Assembly (NCBI GenBank): GCA_002256535.1
Contig: NMUJ01000033.1
Location: 1 to 17,978, forward strand
Length of the DNA: 17,978 nt
Source: Caldifarciminota bacterium 4484_18
Lineage (GTDB): Bacteria > Hydrothermota > UBA3073 > NMUJ01
Direction: 5' to 3'
Below the pieces are notes generated by a model. It saw nothing but the letters and a program-made list of their open reading frames with translations. It did no database searches and was not told the origin of the DNA. Positions 7,999-14,333 of the stretch are shown here, in pieces (positions within the stretch are counted from its first letter, which is position 1; each line of letters opens with the position of its first letter). The position numbers were made by a program, and so were the translations under genes.

Positions 7999-8217
7999 AT
8001 GCCGACGTACGAATTCAAGTGTAACGCATGTAACCACAAATTTGAGCTGTTCATTTCGATGAACGAAAGAGATAAAGTGCGTTGCCCCAAATGTGGTAGC
8101 TCAGATGTGACACAGTTACTCACAGGTTGCTACATTAAAGGGACAAGCTCCACATGTGCAAGCTGTACACAGACAACTTGCAGCACATGTCCTTTAATAA
8201 AGAAGGCTAACAATTAG
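7999..8217 (+). CDS. FmdB-type zinc ribbon protein
   Basis: A 72-aa protein that starts MPTYEFKCNACNHKFE, the signature of the FmdB putative regulatory family. Two CxxC knuckles (C8/C11 and C29/C32 in RCPKCGSSD) should bind one zinc ion. The C-terminal tail, rich in cysteine, serine and threonine (TCASCTQTTCSTC), is also typical. The molecular role of the family is not firmly known; the name comes from proximity to formamidase and amidase genes. It is followed after only seven bases by the LapA-like gene, whose AGGAGG ribosome site overlaps this gene's TAG stop, so the two are probably co-transcribed. Confidence 0.9.
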   Translation: MPTYEFKCNACNHKFELFISMNERDKVRCPKCGSSDVTQLLTGCYIKGTSSTCASCTQTTCSTCPLIKKANN

Positions 8218-8224
8218 GAGGAAA

Positions 8225-8467
8225 ATGAAGGTAAAAACAATTGGATTGATCATATTGACCGTGTTGGTGGCCATATTTGTGATAGGCAACATAGTCGTAC
8301 ATACCGAGGCGAGCTTATGGTATTTTAAAACGTTTCAACACTTGCGTACGATTGTGATAATACTCATAACACTCGTGGTGGGGGTGCTCATAGGATGGTT
8401 TATACCCTCACCACTACGGAAGAGGAAACCGAAAGAGCAACCTGTATCAAATAAACAGGAGGTATAA
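8225..8467 (+). CDS. LapA (DUF1049)-like two-helix membrane protein
   Basis: An 80-aa protein with two hydrophobic helices at about 5-25 and 43-63, an Asn-containing first helix (VIGNIVVHTEASLWYF) and a lysine/arginine-rich cytoplasmic tail (LRKRKPKEQ). This arrangement matches the LapA/DUF1049 family, which in Gram-negative bacteria takes part in lipopolysaccharide assembly. A strong AGGAGG precedes its start. Its TAA overlaps the ATG of the next gene by one base (TAATG), with a second AGGAGG just before it, so the FmdB-type gene, this one and the next form a unit. The assignment to LapA itself rather than another DUF1049 protein is tentative. Confidence 0.75.
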   Translation: MKVKTIGLIILTVLVAIFVIGNIVVHTEASLWYFKTFQHLRTIVIILITLVVGVLIGWFIPSPLRKRKPKEQPVSNKQEV

Positions 8468-8677
8468 TGGGGTTCATATTACTTGCAGGTATTACGTTGA
8501 TGATGGGCCTCTTTGCAAAGGTTAAACCGCTCAAAGATGCCAGCAAAGGGCTGGTAGGGTTACGTGTACCGATAGGGATAGTGGCATTCTTCTCGGGATT
8601 GGCTGCTTTCCGTGGTGGTGCACGCTTCGTATGGTATACTGGCTGCTGTTGCGGCGATCATCGGTATGTTCATGTAG
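8467..8677 (+). pseudogene. Small membrane protein, frameshifted near codon 52
   Basis: The gene starts with a strong AGGAGG and encodes hydrophobic segments FILLAGITLMMGLFA and VPIGIVAFFSGLAAF. After that the original frame (open to 8772 as a 101-aa ORF) becomes non-membrane and cysteine-rich and runs into the opposite gene. The neighbouring frame instead encodes HASYGILAAVAAIIGMFM and stops at TAG 8675-8677, an obvious third helix. Removing one base near 8613-8622 (in the GTGGTGGTG run) restores a 69-aa three-helix protein. I therefore regard the 101-aa reading as an artefact of an extra base. The family is not recognised. Confidence 0.55.
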
Positions 8678-8710
8678 GTATGACCATTCCACTTCGTAGG
8701 TGGGATTGTA

Positions 8711-9103
8711 TCAGAATCTGTAACTTATTTGTATACCGATACGAGTCTGTTCCTCAAACCTCCAGAAGTTAGCACTCACATACGCATCTGTAAGCGAAAA
8801 AAGCCATACAAGTGTGAACCACCAGAAACAATCGTAAAATGTGGATTCCGCATCAAGGTAGTATAAGCCGTGTGATTTGAGGTTACGATATTCAAGATAA
8901 TAGTGGAGTGAAGCACCTCCCAACGCTAATTTTATACCACCAATAAATACACCTTTCCTGTAGTTACGGAGGTAGAAGCTTGCCCCTCCAGGTATGAATG
9001 CTTCAAGTAACACAGCTTTTATGGGTGATTTCACCTCCGTCTGTGGGGGCTTAGGTGATGGGGTGGAGGCGACAACCGTAACAACTAATAAGATAGTGGT
9101 CAT
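8711..9103 (-). CDS. DUF5683-like membrane protein
   Basis: A 130-aa protein with an N-terminal signal or anchor (MTTILLVVTVVAS), then KAVLLEAFIPGGASFYLRNY, KGVFIGGIKLALGG, and near the end WWFTLVWLFSLTDAYVSANF. The 'ALLxSxxxPGxGxFYxxxxxKG' and 'LxDAYVxAxF' pattern matches DUF5683, a family of small membrane proteins of unknown role found in many diderm lineages. Its ATG overlaps a TGA in the frame that carries the remnant C terminus of the upstream peptidase (ATGA), so the two were translationally coupled. The 3' end faces the small membrane gene across about 33 bases with no clear terminator. Confidence 0.65.
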   Translation of the reverse strand: MTTILLVVTVVASTPSPKPPQTEVKSPIKAVLLEAFIPGGASFYLRNYRKGVFIGGIKLALGGASLHYYLEYRNLKSHGLYYLDAESTFYDCFWWFTLVWLFSLTDAYVSANFWRFEEQTRIGIQISYRF

Positions 9104-9173
9104 CCACGTACAATTTCGAGCAACAACCGCGTACCGTCGATAAGTTCATCAACCGTTATCTCCTCGTCCGTCG
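9100..9173 (-). pseudogene. Displaced C terminus of the M20 peptidase
   Basis: In a different frame from the main ORF this strand reads RVTTDEEITVDELIDGTRLL, then LEIVRG and TGA at 9102-9100. That is the usual M20/PepT ending (VHTTEEYI-x-VEDL-x-x-x-x-x-LLLEI). The TGA overlaps the ATG of the next gene, as expected for the authentic gene end. About 40-50 residues between the main ORF and this tail, including the GGSDAN block, cannot be found in any frame, so this is a deletion as well as a frame change. Confidence 0.6.
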
Positions 9174-10046
9174 TGACGCGGTATAGGAACGATGTACCTT
9201 ATCTTTAACCTGAGGATAACACCATGTACCTTTTATCTGTTTACCCTTGGCTGCTGCCCAGAACGCCTCCAATATCTTATTGGTGTAGAATTCGAGCTTA
9301 CGTTCGTTATGGCTACGTACTTCCATACGGACTTCGACCTCATCCGGCACTATGTTGGTAGCCCGACCACCTTTTATTACACCCACATTGGCGGTGGTCT
9401 CAAAATCTATACGCCCCCAGTTGAACGAATCTATAGCTTTAGATGCTATGACGATTGCGTTGATACCTTCTTCAGGTGCACTACCCGCATGTGCAGCTTT
9501 ACCCCTTATCTTAACTGTTATGGTGTTCTGTGACGGTGCACCCACCACCAGTGGATACGTACCATCTACCGCATAGCCGAGCTTGGCGTTGATTAATGAA
9601 TAATCGAGACTCTTCGCCCCATACAGGCCTATCTCTTCAGCTATCGTAAATACAATGTTAAGCGGCGGATGTGGTATCGGCTGCTCTTTTAGCACATGTA
9701 GTACCTCCAATATAGCTGCTACACCAGCCTTATCGTCAGCCCCAAGTATGGTGTTACCCTTGCTACGGATCACATTATCATGGATAACGGGTTCTACTCC
9801 CTTGCCAGGTTTGACCGTATCTACATGTGCATTAAGTAAGATTGGATCACCTTCACCATCTACATATGCGATGAGGTTGTTAGCATTGCTGCCAATCTCT
9901 TCGCCTGCAGTATCTTCTTTGTAAGGTATACCCAAGTTGTTGAGTATAGTTTTGATTTTCTCCAACACCTCACGCTCATCAAGTGATTCGCTCCCCGTAC
10001 GTACGAGGTCCAGAAATGTGTTGAGCAACCTATCTTTATTGATCAT
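9156..10046 (-). CDS. M20 family metallopeptidase (PepT-like), truncated by internal loss and frameshift
   Basis: The 296-aa frame carries the N-terminal two thirds of a PepT-like M20 aminopeptidase: metal ligand H74 in LLNAHVDTVKPG, D104/D105 in LGADDKAG, the catalytic pair E137-E138 in FTIAEEIGLYGAK, D161 in YAVDG, and the lid-domain motif KAAHAGSAPEEG. After about residue 280 it should run through a GGGSDAN block to VHTTEE, but here the frame degenerates into VHRSYTASRRTRR and stops. The true C-terminal tail continues in another frame to 9100. The missing metal-ligand region predicts an inactive product. Its ATG overlaps the accB stop (ATGA), so it belongs to the DUF3467-accB unit. Confidence 0.8.
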   Translation of the reverse strand: MINKDRLLNTFLDLVRTGSESLDEREVLEKIKTILNNLGIPYKEDTAGEEIGSNANNLIAYVDGEGDPILLNAHVDTVKPGKGVEPVIHDNVIRSKGNTILGADDKAGVAAILEVLHVLKEQPIPHPPLNIVFTIAEEIGLYGAKSLDYSLINAKLGYAVDGTYPLVVGAPSQNTITVKIRGKAAHAGSAPEEGINAIVIASKAIDSFNWGRIDFETTANVGVIKGGRATNIVPDEVEVRMEVRSHNERKLEFYTNKILEAFWAAAKGKQIKGTWCYPQVKDKVHRSYTASRRTRR

Positions 10047-10489
10047 TTGGTGGGTTCCACCAGAAACAGCTCCTGTCCGTACTCAACAGGCTGTGCGTTC
10101 TCCACCAGTACCTTCACTATTTTACCTGATACACCAGCTTCTATTTCGTTCATCACCTTCATCGCTTCAATTATACAGACGATAGTCTTGGAGGTTACCT
10201 CATCACCCACATCCACAAAGGGAGGTGCACCAGGTGCAGGGGCACGATAGAATGTACCCACAAGGGGTGCCTTTATCGCTATGTAGTGATCTTCCCCTTT
10301 CTCCTTCTCCTCGGCTTCTTCTTTCTTCTCTTCTTTCTTGGCTTCAGGTGGTATCGCTGGTAGCATCTGATGCGCTAACCCCGTATACTTGGAGAGCTTC
10401 ACACGTCCAAATATACCACGTATTTCTACCTCCTGTATCTGATGTTCCTCCATAAGTTTGATAAGGCTACGTATAAGGCGCCACCTCAA
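10043..10489 (-). CDS. accB: Biotin carboxyl carrier protein of acetyl-CoA carboxylase
   Basis: A 148-aa protein that carries biotin for the first step of fatty acid synthesis. The C-terminal biotinyl domain (about 70-148) contains APLVGTFYRAPAPGAPPFV and the biotinylation motif EAMKVMNEI with target lysine K111. The N-terminal part (about 1-35) is the usual small conserved BCCP segment, and residues 50-66 form a Lys/Glu-rich linker. The start is a TTG that overlaps the TGA of the upstream DUF3467 gene (TTGA), with GAGGAGG placed about five bases before it, so I accept it despite the rare codon. The stop overlaps the ATG of the M20 peptidase. No accC follows; accA is on the other side of the tRNA genes. 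Confidence 0.93.
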   Translation of the reverse strand: MRWRLIRSLIKLMEEHQIQEVEIRGIFGRVKLSKYTGLAHQMLPAIPPEAKKEEKKEEAEEKEKGEDHYIAIKAPLVGTFYRAPAPGAPPFVDVGDEVTSKTIVCIIEAMKVMNEIEAGVSGKIVKVLVENAQPVEYGQELFLVEPTK

Positions 10490-10791
10490 TGTACCTCCTC
10501 GCTTCCAGTAAACCCTATACGCTTTTCCTTAGGATGGAGCTTGATTTCACCAAACTTATTCTCGTACTTGGAGATATTCTCCTTAAGCACCTCTAATAAT
10601 TGCTTGGCGTGCTGTGGTGTCAGTATTATCCTTGCATAGACCTTAGCTTTCTGTAAGCCTGGTAGAAGGCGGCTGAAGTCGATCACAAACTCCGATGGTG
10701 AATGTGAGACAAGGAAGAAATTTGAATAAGTACCTTCAGCCTTATCCGAAGGTAGCTCAATCTCTATTCGACGCTCAACTTTATTACCCAT
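10486..10791 (-). CDS. DUF3467 family protein
   Basis: A short protein of 101 aa from the ATG at 10791. An in-frame TTG at 10797 would add only two residues. The core GTYSNFFLVSHSPSEFVIDFSRLLPG, with the following KVYARIILTPQHAKQLLEVL, is diagnostic of DUF3467, a small conserved bacterial family of unknown function with a mixed alpha/beta pattern. Its placement directly before accB, with stop and start overlapping, implies co-expression with fatty acid synthesis here. The promoter placement suggests a leaderless message. Confidence 0.9.
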   Translation of the reverse strand: MGNKVERRIEIELPSDKAEGTYSNFFLVSHSPSEFVIDFSRLLPGLQKAKVYARIILTPQHAKQLLEVLKENISKYENKFGEIKLHPKEKRIGFTGSEEVH

Positions 10792-10798
10792 GACCAAG

Positions 10799-10828
10799 TT
10801 TAAAATATGTGGTTGATAAAATTGTCAA
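10799..10828 (-). promoter_or_regulatory. Promoter of the DUF3467-accB-M20 unit
   Basis: On the minus strand a perfect TTGACA (10828-10823) is followed after 18 bases by TTTAAA (10804-10799), or after 15 bases by TATTTT. With the 18-base spacing, transcription would start at or next to the ATG at 10791, which has no Shine-Dalgarno sequence. That makes a leaderless transcript likely. Confidence 0.45.
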
Positions 10829-10846
10829 TCAAATTATTTTAAATTG

Positions 10847-10861
10847 TTGGACATTGACCAA
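10847..10861. promoter_or_regulatory. Imperfect palindrome in the divergent promoter region
   Basis: TTGGACATTGACCAA reads TTGGTCAATGTCCAA on the other strand. Twelve of fifteen positions are symmetric, with the asymmetric ones being the centre and two flanking positions. It lies at the likely -35 region of the tRNA-Val promoter (TTGACC at 10854-10859, or TTGGAC at 10847-10852) and about 20 bp upstream of the -35 box of the minus-strand promoter. It could be an operator; no regulator is suggested by the sequence. Confidence 0.3.
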
Positions 10862-10902
10862 ATTTTGGATGTAGTAATTTTAGTAACGAAGAGATGGTGG
10901 AT

Positions 10903-10976
10903 GGGCAGATAGCTCAGCAGGTAAGAGCGCCGGTCTCACATGCCGGAGGTCGGAGGTTCGAGTCCTCCTCTGCCCA
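10903..10976 (+). tRNA. tRNA-Val (anticodon CAC)
   Basis: The cloverleaf is complete. The acceptor is GGGCAGA/TCTGCCC, D stem GCTC/GAGC, anticodon stem CCGGT/GCCGG with loop CTCACAT (anticodon CAC), a five-base variable loop AGGTC, and T arm GGAGG-TTCGAGT-CCTCC. The discriminator is A. CCA is not encoded. The gene ends only 14 bases before the ATG of the coiled-coil protein, so the two may share a transcript. Confidence 0.96.
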
Positions 10977-10990
10977 TCCGTTTATATCGA

Positions 10991-11698
10991 ATGAAGGAGG
11001 ACTTGTTTAATCTGCTTGCTTTACAAGAAATAGACGACGCAATACAGGGGCTCCAACATTCCATCGAATCGTTACCAGAGGTTATTAAACAGAAGGAACG
11101 TAGGGTGGAGGAGAAGGAAAGTTTGCTTGACGAGAAGCGTGCCAACCTGAAAGAGGTGCTGAAGCTTGAACGTTCGAAAGAACGTGAGATCGACGAGATC
11201 CGCGATAGGATTGTAAAGCACGAACGTCAGCGCCTGGAGGCTAAAACTAACATCGAGTATCAGACGTTAACACATGAGATTGAAGTCGAGAAGTCGAAGA
11301 TACTCGAAATAGAAGAGGATCTTAAACTCGTATGGGAGCGTATGGATGCACTCGAACATGAGATCAAAGAGCTTGAAGCCGAAACTGCCAACGCTAAGAA
11401 TATGTTGGAACAAGAGAAGGTGCAACTGCTTGCTAAACGGAAGGAGTGGGAGGACGAACTCGATAAGCTTAAAGATAAGCGCAAACGGTTGTTACCCCAC
11501 ATACCTGAGCTATTGCTACAGCGGTACGAAAGGATACGAAAGAACAAAGGTGGTAAGGGAGTGGCACTCGTAAAAGATAACGTATGTACTGCATGTGGTG
11601 CGGAGGTACCTCCATATAAAATAGCGATATTAAAAAGTTACCGCGAAATACTTACCTGCGAGTCCTGTGGGAGGATACTCATATGGAAAGAAGATTAG
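10991..11698 (+). CDS. Coiled-coil protein with C4-type zinc ribbon (CdsZ/DUF164-like)
   Basis: A 235-aa protein beginning MKEDLFNLLALQEID, followed by a long charged coiled coil (about residues 15-170, rich in E, K, R with heptad leucines) and a C-terminal zinc ribbon with CTACG and CESCG knuckles. This is the architecture of the DUF164/CdsZ family, whose members have been linked to nucleic acid or ribosome-associated roles; I cannot be more specific. The ATG at 10991 is preferred. A longer frame from 10940 starts inside tRNA-Val and would not be translated. The purine-rich AAGGAGG lies just inside the coding region rather than before the start. The stop is one base from the convergent tRNA gene. 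Confidence 0.85.
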   Translation: MKEDLFNLLALQEIDDAIQGLQHSIESLPEVIKQKERRVEEKESLLDEKRANLKEVLKLERSKEREIDEIRDRIVKHERQRLEAKTNIEYQTLTHEIEVEKSKILEIEEDLKLVWERMDALEHEIKELEAETANAKNMLEQEKVQLLAKRKEWEDELDKLKDKRKRLLPHIPELLLQRYERIRKNKGGKGVALVKDNVCTACGAEVPPYKIAILKSYREILTCESCGRILIWKED

Positions 11699-11699
11699 A

Positions 11700-11772
11700 T
11701 GGGCCCGGGAGGACTCGAACCTCCGACCCGCTGATTATGAGTCAGCCGCTCTACCAACTGAGCTACGGGCCC
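11700..11772 (-). tRNA. tRNA with CAU anticodon, probably tRNA-Ile2 (lysidine), otherwise elongator tRNA-Met
   Basis: On the minus strand all four arms form: acceptor GGGCCCG/CGGGCCC, D arm GCTC-AGTTGGTA-GAGC, anticodon arm GCTGA-CTCATAA-TCAGC (anticodon CAT), variable GGGTC, T arm GGAGG-TTCGAGT-CCTCC, discriminator A; CCA is not encoded. The acceptor has consecutive C4-G69 and C5-G68 pairs, which are known positive determinants for the lysidine synthetase TilS on tRNA-Ile2, and GGGCCCG is common in bacterial isoleucine tRNAs. An elongator methionine tRNA cannot be excluded. It is not an initiator, since the first acceptor pair is intact and the three G-C pairs at the base of the anticodon stem are missing. 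Confidence 0.9.
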
Positions 11773-11821
11773 AATCACCTACATAAGATAAGGGTGGGGT
11801 GGAGGTTGTCAAGAGGTTAAG

Positions 11822-12793
11822 ATGGCAAAGTATCTCGACTTTGAAGAACCAATCGTAAAGATAGAAAATCGTATCAAAGAGCTGGAACTCATAAAGGATG
11901 AAGCTGGTGTACAGGAGGAGCTCGACCGGCTGAGGGCTGAACTGCAACGCCTTTATCGCGAGATTTACGCATCACTTACACCATGGCAACGTGTGATGCT
12001 GGCAAGACATCCTGACCGTCCATACACGCTCGATTATATCAAGTTGATGACCGAAGATTTCATAGAATTGCATGGTGATAGGAGGTTTGGTGACGACCCC
12101 GCTGTGATAACTGGGCTTGCAATAATAGATGGTGAGAAGATAATCCTTGTGGGTCAGGAAAAGGGGCGTACCACACGCGATAAGATAGTACGTAACTTCG
12201 GTATGATGCATCCAGAAGGTTACCGTAAAGCGTTAAAAGTGATGAAGCTGGGTGAGAAGTTTCACCGTCCAGTCCTGACACTTATCGATACACCCGGTGC
12301 ATACCCGGGCATAGGGGCTGAGGAACGTGGCCAGGCAGAAGCTATAGCTTATAACCTACGTGAGATGGCTTCATTACGTACACCGATAGTGGCAGTCGTT
12401 ACAGGTGAAGGTGGTAGCGGTGGCGCACTCGGTATAGGGATTGCAGATAGAGTGTACATGCTGGAAAATGCATTCTACTCGGTTATATCACCTGAGGGAT
12501 GTGCTGCTATACTCTGGCGAGATGCAGCTAAGGCACCTGAGGCAGCAGCTGCATTGAAGATCACTGCACAGGATCTACTTGAGTTGGGAGTAATAGACGG
12601 TATAATACCGGAACCACTTGGTGGTGCACACCGTAACCCTAAGGAGACAGCCGAGAACATCAAAAAGGTGGTACTCGATGCATTTCGTGAACTCAAAAAG
12701 CTACCACCCCACGAACTCGTACGAAAGAGACGCGAAAAGTACCAACGTATGGGCGTGATAAAGATAGAAGATACACAAACCACCCAAAACTGA
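11822..12793 (+). CDS. accA: Acetyl-CoA carboxylase carboxyltransferase subunit alpha
   Basis: AccA forms, with AccD, the carboxyltransferase that moves CO2 from biotin on AccB to acetyl-CoA, giving malonyl-CoA in the cytoplasm. At 323 aa it has the usual full length. Family stretches are unmistakable: the helical N terminus with LTPWQRVMLARHPDRPYTLDY, ELHGDRRFGDD, GQEKGRTTRDK, MHPEGYRKALK, LIDTPGAYPGIGAEERGQAEAI, and GEGGSGGALGIGIADRV with the two oxyanion-type glycine clusters, then ISPEGCAAILWRD. AAGAGG lies a few bases before the ATG. It is on the opposite strand from accB, about 1.3 kb away, with the two tRNAs and the zinc-ribbon gene between; accC and accD are not in the window. Confidence 0.97.
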   Translation: MAKYLDFEEPIVKIENRIKELELIKDEAGVQEELDRLRAELQRLYREIYASLTPWQRVMLARHPDRPYTLDYIKLMTEDFIELHGDRRFGDDPAVITGLAIIDGEKIILVGQEKGRTTRDKIVRNFGMMHPEGYRKALKVMKLGEKFHRPVLTLIDTPGAYPGIGAEERGQAEAIAYNLREMASLRTPIVAVVTGEGGSGGALGIGIADRVYMLENAFYSVISPEGCAAILWRDAAKAPEAAAALKITAQDLLELGVIDGIIPEPLGGAHRNPKETAENIKKVVLDAFRELKKLPPHELVRKRREKYQRMGVIKIEDTQTTQN

Positions 12794-12910
12794 CCCCATG
12801 ATAAAACATAACCCACCAGCTACCACACCATTATACAACTTGATAACCCCATAATACCATGCTAACCAATAAATCCCCTCAAGTTTACATAAGATTTATT
12901 ATCAGACATC

Positions 12911-14062
12911 ATGGAATATGATTTTCTGTTTGTGAGCAACTCTTATGGTGAGGATCGTTCTGCTGCGTTGATTGCTTGTGAGTTACGTAAGATGTTGCCC
13001 AGCCTCAGGGTTATAGGTGCTTCACTCTTAAGCAAGGGTGAAGCTTACGAGCGTGTCGGTTTACCTGTTGTAAAGGGTACGGTACCGCCGTCGGGTGGCT
13101 TTCTGACTTCGGTTTCGGCTGTTTTGAGGGACTTACCGTACATTTTTCATCCGCTGGCTTTCTTCTATAAACTACAGAAGATAAGGGCCAAGGTAGTTGT
13201 GGTGATTGGTGATACCCCACTTTCACTTTTGACTTATTTCGCGCAACGCTACAAACCGCTCTACATATTGAATCAGGCCAAATCTTACTACCAAGATCAC
13301 CATAGTTATGGCAGGATCGAGAAACAGATACTACGTCGGATTGCGAGGGTAATCTTCACCCACGACGCCTATACCGCAAGAGTATTACGTAGTGAAGGTC
13401 TAAACGCTTCATTTGTAGGCAACCCTATGATGGATGGGCTTACTCCCCACTTCGCCTCTCCCCCATTTCCGCGTCCTTACATTGCGCTACTACCTGGAAG
13501 TCGTGACGAAGCGCATCACAATCTCATAAAGATTTCACGCCTATTCCCGTATCTTAACCAGAAATTCATCAACCTCAAAGGTCTCGCACCGCTTTCACCT
13601 ACACTCGACAGGGATAGGTTACGTGACCTGTTTCGTAAGAATGGTTGGACCTGGCAGGATATCAAATCACCCATCCCGTACTCGTTGGTCTCCAAGCACA
13701 AATCTGAGCTACGGTTGTTGGATGACTACTTCCCTGACATCATCAAATATTCGGAGCTCGTTGTAGCGCTTGCCGGTACTGCCACCGAGCAAGCTGCTGG
13801 TATGGGTAAACCGATTGTCAGTTTCGTAGGTACTGGGCCTCAAACCACACGTGGCAGGTTACTAAAACAGGAACGTTTACTTCAGGGCGCCATGCGTATG
13901 TGTGAATACCCGATAGGTGTGCTTAGGGAGATCGAATTTCTACTGACCCATCCAGAAGAACGTATCGCACGTGGTCAAAAAGGTCGTGAAGTGATGGGTT
14001 CCCCCGGTGGTGCGAGAAACATAGCCCGTTATCTAATCAGATCTACAAGGAATAAGCTATAA
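12911..14062 (+). CDS. Lipid-A-disaccharide synthase-related protein (GT-B fold)
   Basis: A 383-aa protein related to, but distinct from, LpxB: the 'lipid-A-disaccharide synthase-related' family. The N-terminal domain begins LFVSNSYGEDRSAALIACEL, the hallmark of that family (FVSNG-x-GED). It then has ASLLSKGEAYERVGLPV, PSGGF, VVVIGDTPLS and FVGNPMMDGL. The C-terminal domain has ALLPGSRDEA and the nucleotide-sugar site region VALAGTATEQAAGMGKPIV. The natural substrate of the family is unknown. No Shine-Dalgarno sequence precedes the ATG, and nothing clear is seen in the 117 bases upstream. The last 20 bp overlap the convergent minus-strand radical SAM region tail-to-tail. Confidence 0.82.
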   Translation: MEYDFLFVSNSYGEDRSAALIACELRKMLPSLRVIGASLLSKGEAYERVGLPVVKGTVPPSGGFLTSVSAVLRDLPYIFHPLAFFYKLQKIRAKVVVVIGDTPLSLLTYFAQRYKPLYILNQAKSYYQDHHSYGRIEKQILRRIARVIFTHDAYTARVLRSEGLNASFVGNPMMDGLTPHFASPPFPRPYIALLPGSRDEAHHNLIKISRLFPYLNQKFINLKGLAPLSPTLDRDRLRDLFRKNGWTWQDIKSPIPYSLVSKHKSELRLLDDYFPDIIKYSELVVALAGTATEQAAGMGKPIVSFVGTGPQTTRGRLLKQERLLQGAMRMCEYPIGVLREIEFLLTHPEERIARGQKGREVMGSPGGARNIARYLIRSTRNKL

Positions 14063-14333
14063 GCCTTGGTGTAAAGTACGATTTGCCATCGATTGTTATG
14101 AAGTTAAGTGCACGTTTAGCGTTTATCCCCAACGTACGTAACTCTTCCGGATATCTGAACCTATGTACTTTACGGTACTCCAATATTCTGCGTGCACCGA
14201 CACGCCCTATCCCCGGTACCCTTATCAGCATCTCATAAGGTGCACGGTTTATCTCCACAGGGAACAGCTCCGGATGTTTGAGTGCCCATCCACCAACATA
14301 TCCGCTTGGTACAGTCGCACCTCTCGCCACCAT
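14043..14333 (-). pseudogene. Displaced helix-hairpin-helix C terminus of the radical SAM protein
   Basis: From about 14291 down to 14043 this frame encodes GWALKHPELFPVEINRAPYE, then MLIRVPGIGRVGARRILEYR and a region ending in FITIDGKSYF. That is the classic C-terminal half of the 'putative DNA modification/repair radical SAM' family, including the helix-hairpin-helix motif (VPGIG-x-x-x-ARRI) expected to bind DNA. The ATG at 14333 lies inside the main radical SAM frame and gives about 14 meaningless residues first, so this is not an independent gene. It must once have been fused to the 15097-14249 frame. Confidence 0.65.

Noticed and set aside
8678..8772. C-terminal tail of the 101-aa frame of the small membrane gene
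   Set aside because: It is cysteine-rich, not membrane-like and overlaps the DUF5683-like gene on the other strand. The alternative frame makes sense.
10309..10342. CT-rich repetitive stretch as a regulatory or repeat element
   Set aside because: It is the Lys/Glu-rich linker of AccB read on the opposite strand.
10940..11698. Longer 252-aa version of the coiled-coil/zinc-ribbon protein
   Set aside because: Its start lies inside tRNA-Val. The family N terminus matches the ATG at 10991.
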